A DNA stretch of 64,000 nt from Pisaster brevispinus (lineage: Eukaryota > Echinodermata > Asteroidea > Forcipulatida > Asteriidae): the NCBI GenBank assembly GCA_023634235.1, contig JAMKCF010000002.1, positions 14,379,091 through 14,443,090 on the forward strand, read 5' to 3'. Within the stretch, counting starts at the first letter, position 1. Each line of letters opens with the position of its first letter. Shown one piece after another: positions 39,301 through 51,856 of the stretch. The position numbers and the translations under genes are program-made. The notes below the pieces were generated by a model. The model did no database searches. It was not told the origin of the DNA and saw only the letters and a program-made list of their open reading frames with translations.

Positions 39301-42300
39301 TTGTTTCTCTTCTCGTAACATCACTTTCTGCTGTACCCGAGATCTCATCACATCGTCCGTGCGTTATCACAGAGCTGAGAACACGAACTACACGGCTAAT
39401 GTCACGACCCTGCGTCTCAAATTTTAAGATGCTGGAATGTATGACATAAACAGGGTTACACCGATGAGCACAGACGGTCACGATTTTTATTATTTGTGGG
39501 TATTTTTGGGGGTAACTTTGTTATTTTGGGTAATTTTTTAGCTTTGAGAGAAACTATCTGAACACAAAATCGACTGTTTTTTGGGGGGGAAATCGTTTTA
39601 TATATAACAGGGTACACCAAATACATGTTTTCAACTGATATCTTATTTTACAAAATTACTCTTAAAATTCCTTCTTGTGAATAGTGGCACACACTTATCA
39701 ACCCTATATAACTGTTTTGGTTCAGAATGTAGCAATCAAGAACAGACTGATTCAATTATGAGCTAATAAAGAAACTCTAAGGTTTTGTTTTTCGTTTATG
39801 TTTTTTTTTTTTTTTAAATGCCCTCAAAAGCCACCGTGTCAAGTTTATTTAATTTCAAAAAATGAATTCGTGGAAACGATTTCATCCAACATCTTTCGAG
39901 GTCTCGTTCAACGTAATTGTATAGCACCCTTTTCAGACCCACAGTGTGTTGTAACAACCAGACCGTTACTGGAGCAGACAACAGAGACACAGAACAAAAA
40001 AATCAGGCGGGAAAAAAAAAACACAAGAAGGGAATGTAATCCGCTGTCTCATGACAATCTCTCCTGTCATAGGAGAGCACACGGGGGGACATTCCGACAG
40101 ATCAGGGAGAGATAATGTTACTTGGCGGAAGACAGTGCGGAGTGTTCGGGGGCACATCGGCGGCCTTATTGTCGCGAATTATGCTTCATAAATAAAATAT
40201 GCCGAGTGATTCGATACCATCCCGCACCTTGCTGGCTGTGGGGTTAGACTTCGGCAAGAGCAGAGCCACAAGGAGGTGGCTTTTTAGAATACCAAAATAT
40301 GGTCGTTCATGACAAGCGGAGGATCCACTCTCTCTCTCTGACGGTACCTCGTCATTTGGAGTTTCGTTAGAGAAGTCGGTCAGTGAAAAACGACTGTATT
40401 AATTACTTGATGATGTTAACATTGAGACCTACAAGCATTGCATTCCAGAATCCAGATGTGGTGTGCATAAAAAAAAATAAAAAAAGAGGTTTAAGGGTAA
40501 AATTTTAGGTAGGGGGCACAAGTTTTTTTTTCTAGGGACACTTCTGGCCAAGTTTCCTTTTGCCATTTTCTTAAATAAGCCCATTTTCAGCGCCTTTTAA
40601 ATTGTTTTTCAAATTTACTATCAGTATAAGAATATCTGGCGTTAGGCCTAGTGTCAAAACAAATACATTGACTACGTGTACATGGAAAAATAGTTTTAAA
40701 AACATCGAAATTAAAGCGACGTGCGTATAAAATGTAACATGCTACTCTGGATATATCAAATCGGGGGGGGGGGGGGTCATTTGGGGGCACGGACATCAAG
40801 TGGGGGCGCCCACCGTGCCCCCCCTGGCTATCATCGCTTTGATTATAAAAAAGACAATGTTTGACTTTACGGGGCAGACATGCTAACGTGGTCAAAATTC
40901 AACTCGACAAAAAATAACAAGACAGACAAGAACTGCCAACGGGTATCATTTCCTTGAGGTTCTTAAAATGTTGTTTCTGTCAAACTTTGATCGGACTTGG
41001 TTAAAAAAATAAAAGCAACTCAACTATAATTGCTGCCAGGGTTTTACGTTCTATCAGTATTTAATGTTGAAAATACAGAGTAGGGAGAATAAATGTTGGC
41101 GCTATTTTCACCTCCAGTGACGCTGTATCTGTTGGCTAATTATTTGAAAGTTGTATTTGTGACAATATTACAAATCCAAATATGGTAACTGTGGTGGACC
41201 ATTTCCACTTGTGTTTCTTTTTTTTCTTTTTTTCTTTCTTTTTTACGGGGGAGTGGTGGGGAAAAAGTTCAACCGAAATGAATTTGCCTTTTTTTTTTAC
41301 CGTTTGGGTTAGACGTGATCGGTGGTTTCAAAATAAAGGATTTTTCTCACCGGATCCTTTGGTAGCAAAAGCTAGCTTTTTGTAAATTTGTAGGCTTATC
41401 CATCTTCTACAACGTTTTGGTCGGAAGATTTCACAGACTTTGGTTGTTGTTTGTTTGTTTGTTGGCAAAGGAAAGTTTTTTAAGTGAATTTTTTTCCCCA
41501 GAATGAGTTTTTTTCCTTCGGGGATGGGTCGGCATTACCCACCCTCTTTTTCTACAGCACACCGACAAACGGACATACCGCTGCGCCAAAAAATCTTTCT
41601 ATGAAAAGGATGAACTTGACACCAAAGTGAGGGTGATAAGGTACATTCCAAACGGCTCATCCAACTCGTCTAATCAACTAAACACACAGACATAATTTCC
41701 TGTATTGACATCGATTATCTACTCCCCATTCAAGATGATCTTGATATTTTTGGGGGGTTTTGTCATGTGCTGGGTAGGTTTCCGTCGGTCGCTCTGTTTG
41801 TTATTTGCTGATGATTTGTTTACACTCCAGTGTTAAACTGATGCGGGACACTATTTTTTGGTGGCATAATGGTTTTGTGATAAGAGCGCATGCGTGGCAG
41901 GTGGCGCTGGCATTTTGTGTACATTAGAAATTCACACGAAAAAGTGTGTGCACATATCAACACACTACAAACTACCACCGATAAACAGGGCCCCGAAATG
42001 CGCTCCAAAGGAAAGGCAAGAAAACTCGCCCAAAGTAAGTAATTTTTTCATCCTTCCTCACCTCCCCACATTCTTGAAGTGTGGGTTGGTTCATGAGTTG
42101 ATATTCGGTGGCAATATGTGAGAGATATGGTAGTCTTTAGACTATTTTCTTCGTGGGTGAATTTGGGGTTGGTGGCCGGGGCAGACCAGGGCCTCGTGAT
42201 CACAGTGTCTCCGTTCTGTACCTCGCTGGGGCCGGGGTTGAAACTGGAGATGCCCCCGCAGTACAAACTGCTATCGTCGGAGGACCATACAACTTCCGTA

Positions 42301-45300
42301 CTTTTTATTTAGTGTCACCTTTGTACTCTAAACCGTGGAGGCAAATTTTTGTGGTAATGTGTCATTTCTTGGAAATGCTTTGAGGTGATATGAATGTTTG
42401 TTTTATGAATTACACCAGCTAGCGTGATTGGTAATCTGTCACTTGTTTATCTATGTGATAACATTAACATAACATTGATGAAGACCCTCCACTCCGGCAT
42501 AGTCCCCAACATTGCTTACCAGAGTAGTCCCCAAAACATCTTGCCGGAGTAAGAATGTTACCAAATGTGGTTAAGAAAGTATAAAAAATCGTTTTAACAG
42601 ATTACTGTCATTTGTAGATTGTGTCCACTTAGCTTATCTTAGCAAACATTTGTTTTGAAAACAGGTTTTTTTTTGTCATGTAATTTTTGTTTCAGAATTC
42701 AACAATGTAGGGTCTATATTATGCAACTAAAATGAATACTGTCACTGCTGGGTGGAGGGCAGTGGTTGGCAAGTTAATCATCTTCCACCCAGCGCTTTGC
42801 AAGCTCTCTCTTATCCACTGCCCCCAGTCCCCCTGGCCCCCCCCCCATAACCCCCCCCCCCCACATTTGACACTTGGACTCAACTGAAAGACCGGGAATT
42901 CAACTGCATAAGAATTGTTCATGCATCAAACTGTTCATTACCCATTATTTTAATATTCAGTGGATTGTATTTTTTCTTTCCCCAAACTTAAAAACACTAT
43001 AAAAACCATTCAAGCGATTTGTCATGCTCTTTGACTTTGGCTTTCAATACCCTTTCCCTGTTTTTGTCACGCACACAATAAACAGATTTTTTTCAACAGG
43101 TAGTCTCTGTGGTTTAGGCCTAAAGCAAGAAAATTGCATCGCCAAATACAGTACCTCGTATGTGTTGTTTAGCTTTCCACTTTGAAAAGGCACAAATCCA
43201 ACAGAAGAATAAACGTTTTTTAGGATTATTATTATTTATTTATAAATAAGTTTACAGAATTCAAGTTCCTGTTCATGTTGCATTGAAGCATTTTGTAGAA
43301 CTGAACTCAAGTGAAATTGATCTCCCTTCTGGCTGGCCCTTGCCTCTTGTATCCAAACCCTTATCCAACTCTAAACTGTCTACAGTTAGTTAGTCAAGAC
43401 CACCCTAAACCGTTCAACAATCCAACAGCATGTTTTGTTTGAGTTTGTTAGACCGAGGACTGCACCAGTAAACTGATTATTCCTTACGTGAGATCTGGCA
43501 CACCACCACATTCAGAGTCCAACGGTTTGGTTGTTGAGTTAGCGAAAAGTGTTGGAACGATCCCAGTAAATGTAATACTCAAAGGAGTATGGGCTCTCTG
43601 AGTGAAGCATTTATCTGCATATGAGGTGATTGTAGAAGTTCATTCAAAGCAAAACCCCCCAAAACAAAAGTCTTAAGTCTTCGGAAATGTAGGGCAATTT
43701 GAAGTGATTTTCAGTCTCGAAGAGAATTTAAGTTTGTAGTAAGTTTTCTGTTTCAAAATTTCTATAATCTATACTGTAGGCATGATCTTCTTCCTAGTTA
43801 AGTCTGATTTCCGAGTTTGTTTTCCCCTTGGAAAAATCTGAGAAATTGCGATCAAATAGCCTGAAATGTTTATTAAAACGTATGCTGTGTGTACATGTTG
43901 GTAAGCCCTTGTAACTGTTAAAATACTTCTAGTTTTTTCAAAGGAACAAATACCCTGCATTGTTCATATGTACTGAAGAAAATGGTTGGGTGGGTTGGAG
44001 AATGTGGGAGTGGGGTTCTTTGGGGGTAAAGTAAAAAATATATTTATTCATATGTCATTGAGTTTTTTATCACTTATTTATAGTAACTTTGTATCTGTGG
44101 TCGCTTCCAAGAATTGTTCAGTTTTCTCTCTCGGTCCTTGTTGTTGTTCCTCTTCATTCTTGTTTTCATAAACTATACATTGAAAGGGTCAGAGGTACGC
44201 TGTCAAAGAAAAACCTGCCGATCTTTTCCACTTCACCCAAAGTGAGGATTACCGAAGGCACAGCCCTTTTGTCGGCAACAAAAGAATTAAAACACCCTTA
44301 CTAATGTCCCAACTGGGCAGGAAGAGCAGCACAATAACCAACGCCTTAAACAGGCTTGGGATTTTGGGGGGCTCAAACCCAGTGTCCTCAATTTAAGGTC
44401 AGGTCATTCTGTGAAGGAGCAAGATACCATATAAATTGTCTGGTATTATGTCCTGTGCCTGGTCGACTCTTTATGACTTGAGGCTGGCTTGGTGTTATTA
44501 GGGGAGTAGATTCAAAGTGTGGCTTGGTGATCGGAATCAAGGTCGACTGATGAGTAAGTCTGGCTATGGTCTGAGGGCACTGGGCCCATTCCCAGTCCGG
44601 TGTCCCAAACTGGTAAATTCACTGTAAATTTAAAAACCTAAATAGTCCATGATTGGAGCTGGTAAAATCATTATAACCTTTGTGGCCTGACAGTGAAGAA
44701 AATTCAACATGTTTTTTTCTTCTTTTGGTTTTGTGAATGTATTTGCCATGTAAGGTAACTGTAGTCTTTGAGGCTAGGAATTGGTAAATTAACTCTTTTT
44801 TTTTACTCAGGTGAACAGAGAATTAACAATGCGATTGAAGAATTTGAATTCTTTGAAATGTTGTTAATAATTATATTTAACAGTGAAACAATGCAAGGAT
44901 TTGTCTGGATATTATTTTTGAACAACAAATTATTCAGAGTTGAGTGAAAGGGGGTTGCTGCACCGTCTTTCTTCAACTGTTGGGAAATTTCACCGGATCC
45001 CATTGAAAATCCTGTACACAAAAATAGGAATCTCACCGCGTACAGTACAGTGTCATCTGTCAGCCATTGATCTGACAATCTGCTGATTAATTAATCCCCG
45101 ATGTTCATTTAAAATGCGGATTATTTCTGCTAGATCTGGCTCGGTGAGTGTATACGTGCCCTAATTTCATGGACAAATTGTTGGCGAAGTGCACTTGTTC
45201 AGTGGGAAGAGCCACTGTTTACTCCATCCGTGCGTACGCCTGATCGCCAATCTGTTAAATGTTGCAAAATTGTGCGTCTGGTACATGCAATGCTCAGTCC

Positions 45301-46079
45301 CATGTTTTAGTAAGTGGATTGAATAAGTGAAAAGGTTACTGTGGTCTGAAACATTTCACCAACTTCCAGCCAGTCTGTACTATTTTTAGAGTCGTCATCT
45401 AGCCATTTTATTCGTGAAGTCTCTGAAATTCCACTTGTCTCAAAACTGCGGTGTAAAAAAAAAAACGAAAAAAAAAAGAAGAAACAAAAATGGTTGGAGT
45501 CACCCCCACCAGTCACTGTCAGTCAGTGGGTCAAATCCACTTGTTTTTCCAAGAGGCACATATCATCATTCCTGAATCCCCAAGCCCCTGTGACTGCCGA
45601 ACCCTACACCACATGTCTGTTCGGTTACAGGTCTCCATTCCCAAAAGACGTGAACTTGGTTACCTCTGCTGGCGAGGCTTGGCTCTTTCCCTTTTGTTTT
45701 ATTTCTTCCTTTCTTGGGACTATTTTGCTCCATTTTTCGCTCCCCACAGCCATGGGGATAATTGACCCAGACAAATGATACAAACAATGTATTTAGGTTT
45801 CGCCAGCATGCCTCTCCTGCAGTCTGTTCCCTGCGAATTAAAAGCCAGTGATGCATGTGGTTATACCATCATCGGTTAGAAAGGAAAACTGAAGAGAGGG
45901 AGTTCTCAAAACAAATGGTAAGACACTGATACTAAACAGTGGCTTCTGATTTCCAGGCTGATTTCAGACTCCTTGTCCATCTTCCACCAGTTTGGGTTTT
46001 TGCTTTCTTTATTATTTCTCCGTTGGTGTAGGAAGCCTTAACCCTCTAGACCTGGATGGCTGATCATGCAAAGAGGATC

Positions 46080-46084
46080 GCTAG

Positions 46085-46118
<34 letters not shown>
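46080..46118. repeat. Poly(T) tract
   Basis: A run of about 37 T. It could be the reversed poly(A) tail of a minus-strand retroposed sequence, but no body is recognised. Confidence 0.7.
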
Positions 46119-46454
46119 ACTGTGGGAAAGAATTTGAAGAATTGAAAGTGATGATCTGTTGTGATACGATCATGCCACGGGAGGTCGATTAGGGATACTC
46201 GGAGGGGTAGAGTTTGCCGAAATCTGGCTGGCACCTGTAGACTCTGATACCAAGCTACATAGATGAGTCGGTTAAAGGGACACTCACTCTGCCAACAATT
46301 GTGCTCGTTATGGGATTTAAAGGACAGGTCATAGATTGGAAAATACTCCAAAAATATAATGACCATAAAAACTTACTTGGTGAGAAGCACTGCAGCTGTT
46401 GATAATATGAAACTATATTGAGAAAGGATTCCCTTTCTAAGTAATATGGATTGA

Positions 46455-46700
46455 ATTCCTTTCTCAGAATTCTGAGAGCTGGTGTCTGTTTGCGAATGCT
46501 GCGGCCAGCGATGCAGTTGATACCCACTGTCACCTCGCTAAACGGGGATGGATTTGAAGTTCTTGTGAAAATTCCCCGACAGTTGTTTTGCTGTTTGCTT
46601 AGCAAGTAGACACTGTATTCAGCTGAAACTTTCTCATGTGACTTTTAGTGTATCTTTTTGTATGATTTGGCTTATAAATCAGCATTATGTTGCCAAGAAC
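46455..46700 (-). repeat. Interspersed repeat family A, reversed copy
   Basis: The minus strand reads CATAATGCTGATTTATAAGCC...GTTTCAGCTGAATACAGTG...CGTTTAGCGAGGTGACAGTG...TCAGAATTCTGAG, matching 1365-1850 and 48193-48650. It is followed on the plus strand's left by a segment (46350-46440, GACCATAAAAACTTACTTGG) related to 680-760 and 2530-2620. Confidence 0.65.
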
Positions 46701-46921
46701 CAATCCATCCCCTAACCTTTTAAAGGGACTTTCTGTTGTGCCTACCTTGGTAAATGAGGAATGCTAAAGGGACACTCCGTAAAGCTAAACGGAATGGGAA
46801 TACAGGAGTGATGCTAAATGTGAAATGGATACCCTCTCTCAAGTAGCCTTTGTAGATGAGCAGGTTAAAGAAACACTCTCAACGAACTGTCTACCGTACT
46901 GAAGATATTTTTTTTTTTCAG

Positions 46922-47041
46922 GATGGTCCTCTGATGCCTTTGAAGTTGAGTTTCGTAACTACCCCATCAGGAAAAATGATACAAAACATTCACAAAAAAT
47001 GTTCTTGCCACAGAACTATATGCATGTGACCCTCAACGATG
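46922..47041 (+). CDS. Candidate orphan coding exon, function unknown
   Basis: A polypyrimidine acceptor TTTTTTTTTTCAG is followed by a 120-nt stretch open in one frame (phase 1 at both ends) to a donor GATG|GTAATT. It encodes 39 residues beginning WSSDAFEVEFRNYPIRKND and ending MHVTLND. The composition looks protein-like and both other frames have stops. I do not recognise the family. No neighbouring exon was identified, so a gene with introns longer than 10 kb, or chance, both remain possible. Confidence 0.35.
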
Positions 47042-48192
47042 GTAATTTTTTTTCAAAATTATCTTGAGAACGTCTTGAAATCCCAAAAAAGCATTGTGTG
47101 TGATCATTTTATTCACCACTCGCGAATCTAAACCTAAATCTGTAACTTGAATTCACTCAATACTCTTGATTTATTACATAGGTTTATTTAACAATGCCAA
47201 TCATGCCCATAAATAACGGTAGACTTTAACTTGAGCGCCAACATTCTCTTACTCACCTCTGCAAGCCCTGTCCCTGATTCCGTAGGTGAGGTTGGAATTC
47301 CAGGAATGCGAAACGGCGAAACCCGTCTTCAGGTTGTTTTCTGGTCAAGAAAAATGACAATTATGAATCATCATCATAATTGGATCACAAACTGATCTCA
47401 TATATACATGTATGTGGCTTCTTTTTGTTTTGTTGTTTTGAGGCGGTTTTGGTTGGGGGAGGGAAGATGGATTTTAACTCCACACACTTCCCTCTGTCCA
47501 CTTCAACTTTACAGGATACTAATGCAAACCTGATCAATTTAAAACAATGTATTGTTAAATGGCTTGGGTGGAGAGAAGGGAACATGGGTTTTAAACACAA
47601 ACAAAAGCTGAACTCCAACGAATGTAATCCCATCTTCCATCCATACTTTTTCCCACTTTCTCCTCAACTTACCCCATTGTACATGTACTAACACAAACCT
47701 TTAAAGTGCAAACAAATTCACTGAAGGCCAGTGCGATATTTAGGCAATTTATGCACTAACTTGTCAGTCAGTACAGACCAGACTCAAAACATCATGGTTT
47801 TGTCCCCCATGACCCAAGATATGGCAGTAACTGTCCCTCGGTGACCTTAAGAGACCAATTTTGTTTTCATCCCAGAGTTTGTTAATAAGTGAAGTAAAAG
47901 GTATGATTTAGGTGAGCCCAGTACCCTAGAGGGTTTGTAATGCACCCCTAGACTAAAGTGATGAGCCCTTCGCAGTATGGTCCCTGTCACCACCATGGCT
48001 CAGTGCACATCAATCTTATTCCTTGGGCAGTTGGGTTATTTCTCATAAAAATATGCCATCTTCTTCGCTTAAAGGGAATTGTACTTATAGCTGTTTTAAC
48101 TCCGTAGTAAGTGTACTGCATTACTCCAGCTTTCTAATGAAGTTACTTTTCACGATTTGAAGTTTTTGTTTATTTCAAGGAATGTTTAATGG

Positions 48193-48650
48193 TAGGGTCA
48201 TTGTTTGTTTTTTGTCAACGTAGTGCTGATTTATTGGCACAATTGTCAAGAAAGATACAATAATACTCTCTTGTGAAAGGTTCAGCTGAATACGGTGTCT
48301 GCTTGTTGAGAGAACGGGAACAATACTGTCGAGGTATTTTCGCAAGAATGTCAAATCGTCCACGTTAAGCGAGGTGACAGGAGATAACCAACCGTATCTC
48401 TGGGTGCAGCATTTGCGAACAAACACCAGCCCTTAAGAAATCTGAGAAACAATCGATGCATTTATGAATCGTTTCATAGATTCAAATGTTTTTATATATT
48501 TCTAATCGACGGGGGCATTTTTCAGTCGAAAAAAATTGTACAGGATGCTTACTACCGTTACCATCTTTATATCAAAATTATCCAGAAAGATACAATTAAG
48601 ATAGCGAGTAAGCTTTCAGATGGATGTTACATAACTTTGTTTGGGGTCAT
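48193..48650 (+). repeat. Interspersed repeat family A, plus copy
   Basis: GGTCATTGTTTG...GTGCTGATTTATTGGCAC...TTCAGCTGAATACGG...AAGCGAGGTGACAGG...CAGGATGCTTACTACCG...GTAAGCTTTCAGATGG parallels 1365-1850 along its length. No open frame is conserved between copies. Confidence 0.7.
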
Positions 48651-50135
48651 TACCAACGTTTAAAGTTCAATGCTGTGTTAAAACCACATTGTCTGATTGT
48701 CTGTCCTTTGAAAACTTACCAAGATGGAGTAGCACTTTAAGGGGTGTAAGACTCTCCTGTCTTTTCCTGATCATCAAAGCATCCCCTTTAAAATCCTCAC
48801 TCGCCAACAGGTGGCCTCTCAGATTTGATTGGTCCATGGCTAAATGGATCCACCCTGATTGGTGGGTTGGAATGTCTGTACATGCGATTCTTTCAGTCTC
48901 ATCATTAGGTGGTGACCTCTGCTGAGGTCACTGTTTATGACCACTTTGTTTTGCCTGGGAAATCCATCTCTTGTTTTCAGTGGAGCCTGGCTGCCAGATT
49001 TGTTGGGGGGGGGGGGCGGGAGGGCTGTGAGTGTCTTATGAAAGAATCATCATGGAACATGAAGGACATAAGTGAACTGTCAAACATGTATGATCAGTGT
49101 CTGTTTTGTACATATCAGTGCAATAATATAAAAACATACACTTGTTACAGTCAAATTGTTTTTTAACTCAGTGGCCAGACAGTGGAATGTGCCAATTGCC
49201 TGATTTGCCCTTAGCAGCAGTTTGTTGTGGTAGACTTAAACCTTATGTACAGGCCCTGTGTTTGTTAACAGGCCTAATGTCTCCGTGTGCAAATTCAACT
49301 GAGCCAAACTGTATAAATTTAGAGTCCTTCTTGGGTAACAGCATTTTGTGGTAATGCTAACAAGGGTAGCTATTTTTTTTTTCACCCAGCAATTCCAATC
49401 GGCATTGCCTTGGTCGCTTCACATTCAGAGAGACTAGTATAACATGTCTAGGGATGACAAATCTATTCCACACCTAAACCGAACAAAAACAATTTTTCCC
49501 TCCCCTTTTTTTTTTCAACAAACGGCCCAATTCCTAATACCTTACACCTGTACATCCAAACAATTGCCGCCTTTGTCGCCGAATAACGGAGCTGTAGTTG
49601 GAAGTGTACCAGGAGACGTGAAAGGAATGATCATGACAATGGTCGTCTCCGCGCTATGTACAGAAGGTTGCCAAAACCAGAGGGGGTGTTAACGACAGTG
49701 CTTGACTAAACACTGTAATACTGTACCCCCATTGATAGCTACACAGTGCTTTTTTTGTTTGTTAAGGGGAAGCGTTTTGCGAACTTAACTGTAAATAGTT
49801 TCCACTATGATTATATCCATGTATCTGAGAGCGGAAAAGACTCATTTTTACAGAGTTTTGTGGTCTTTGGGTTGAATGTAGAGTTGAAGCTTGTGAAGTT
49901 TTCGTGGAAAGATTCATAACATCACAGTTGAGTCCACTTTGGGTTTAAATGAAGCACTTTAAGTGTCGCTGTCAAGTCAAAGATTTACTGCGTATTCAAT
50001 TTCAAGTTTCTCTTCACATGAACTTCCGGGTAAACTAGGTTCTTTACTCTTTTTGGTGAAACCAACAAATGGCAAAGTTTGTTTTTTTGAAAATAACAAC
50101 ACAATGCTCTGCTGGAATACTCCAGATCCCCATTA

Positions 50136-50290
50136 AAGGTACAGGGATTGGTAGAGCTGACAAAATCTTCTCCGACAGTGTTCATGTCTTTGTGTGATTG
50201 ACCATATACATGAAATAACAAACCTGTGGAATCCGTTGTGTGAGTCGGGAGAAAGTTAGTGAAAAACCATGCACAATTTTCAGGATGTAC
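50136..50290 (-). repeat. Interspersed repeat family B, reversed copy
   Basis: The plus strand reads GATTGGTAGAGCTGACAAAATC...GTTCATGTCTTTGTGTGATTGACC...GTGAAAAACCATGCACAATT, the inverse of 12036-12200. Confidence 0.65.
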
Positions 50291-50690
50291 ACATGTTTTT
50301 CTCGAATGTGACGTCATTTCAGAGGGGAAACATTTCACAGAAAAAAAAATGTTTCTAGTACGAACTTCCTAATCTTAAACAATGAGGTTCTTTAACCCTT
50401 ACCAATCCCGGATAATACCATTAAGGAGACATTCCATTCTTGCAAATAATTTACGTTACCTTGGAGACAGCCAATCTGTGGCCAGCAGGTGCTTCGGTGT
50501 CCATGATGTCAGAAAGCTAGTTATGATCAGTCTATTATAACCTTACTTTACCTTGTCCTGACTTCGGCACTCCATCCTACCATCCAACTATCAAGGACCC
50601 CCCCCTTCAGATTGTTGAAAAATGCCTGTTGAATGTGCCCGTTGAATTGTTTGTGAAAAAGTTGTCTCTGTGTTGAAAAAGAGTATCTAA

Positions 50691-50819
50691 GGCCGTGTCC
50701 GAAACGGCGACTTCAGCTGCAGCTACGGCTAGATCGCGCGCGTCTGCCTATTCTTCAACACTGGCAGACGCGCTGATCTAGCTCTAGCTCTAGCCGAAGT
50801 CGCCGTTTCGGACACGGCC
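50691..50819. mobile_element. 129-bp PIF/Harbinger-like MITE
   Basis: The ends GGCCGTGTCCGAAACGGCG and CGCCGTTTCGGACACGGCC are perfect inverted copies and the whole element can fold into one hairpin. TAA flanks both sides (50688-50690, 50820-50822), the target type of Harbinger elements. Confidence 0.85.
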
Positions 50820-51199
50820 TAAGAAAGTATTCATTCAGTCTGTCTTACAAAGGAAGTCCAAAGCCTTTTTTCAATTCACGCTACACATATTTCGTGGGGA
50901 TTTTGTTTTGAGCTTTCATAGAAATGCTAACTCTTGTGAAACTCCCAGGAAATAGCAACCCCTACTTTTGGAGTAGGGCTAACTGAAATGACCCCGGGGT
51001 TAACCTGGCTATTGACTGTCAAATGTCCCCTGAAATATTGCATCAACAATGAAAAGAACATGGGTTAAAAGTGGGGTTGAAATTCCCTGGGGATTGCCCG
51101 GGGTTTTAAGTTCAGTGTGAAAGGGTCTTACAAAGACTCAAGTTTATAAAGATATATACTATGTGTACTCCATCCATGAAGGCAGGTCTGAAATGTTGT

Positions 51200-51390
51200 T
51201 TCTGGACGTTTTCATTTTGCAAAGGGCACTTCCTTTGGAAATGTTTGAAGTCTATGGGGGAAGTTGTGAAGGGGGCACCAAGGCCAAGACCAGGGGAAAC
51301 AGAGGCCATTGCCTCCTTGGCTGCTCTGTGTAGTTCCAGGCCTGTGAAGGTTCTTCCAACCCTGTCTGCATTAAAGATTTGTCACCACAT
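51200..51390 (+). repeat. Interspersed repeat family C
   Basis: TCATTTTGCAAAGGGCACTT, GGAAATGTTTGAAG and AAGACCAGGGG also occur at 26400-26480. The following block with GAGGCCATTGCCTCCTTGGC has a counterpart near 58580-58625 (GAGACAATTGCCTCCTTGCC). No coding capacity is supported. Confidence 0.5.
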
Positions 51391-51506
51391 ATGATTTTAC
51401 AGGGATGAGGAATTTCAGACTTTTATCTGAATTCTGAACTTTGTATACATCTGCAGTGGTGGAAAGCAAGAGCTGTAATTTATATCTTCCGATCTTAGCT
51501 CAGACA

Positions 51507-51856
51507 GGGCTTAAATTTGGGGGAAATATCAAGAAGACCGCAGGGCTTGTAGCTCAAAATTTTTACTGGACCAGAATTTATTTTACAAGACCAGAAGCAG
51601 AATGAGTTGCACAAGCACTAAGAGAATGTCAATCTCATTTGTCTTGTGTGTAGTACTTCGATAATCAAGAGAATTTAAAGATATTGATCAGATTCCTAGT
51701 CAACATTTGTTCACATAAATATTACACCATGAGGTAGCCTATTATTATTCAATTGAAAAACACAAGACCACCGGGCTTGTCTGGTTATGAGTTTACTGGC
51801 CCGACGCTAAAATCACTGGCCTCGGGCCTGTGGTCCAGTGTTAATTTCGAGCCCTG
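51507..51856. mobile_element. CAGGGCT-ended nonautonomous element (hAT-like ends)
   Basis: CAGGGCTTAAATTT at the left and AATTTCGAGCCCTG at the right form inverted ends. Internal GACCGCAGG, CAAGACCAGAA, GGGCTTGTCTGGTTATGAG and GGCCTGTGGTCCAGTGT recur at 57383-57783. Confidence 0.65.

Larger units (their letters stand above)
35881..46454. other. Gene desert
   Basis: Apart from the tandem repeat at 36194, I see only AT-rich sequence, simple repeats ((AAAC)n near 37195, (ATAA)n near 38960, poly(C/G) runs near 37587, 38390, 40762 and 42838) and short random frames. No splice-flanked coding exon was recognised by eye. Confidence 0.55.

Noticed and set aside
39137..39481. 114-codon minus-strand frame
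   Set aside because: No domain, no flanking splice signals and biased composition; within chance length for this much DNA.
42118..42383. GC-richer segment with overlapping frames (e.g. GLVITVSPFCTSLGPGLKLE)
   Set aside because: Three frames are open and none resembles a known family; no convincing acceptor or donor was found.
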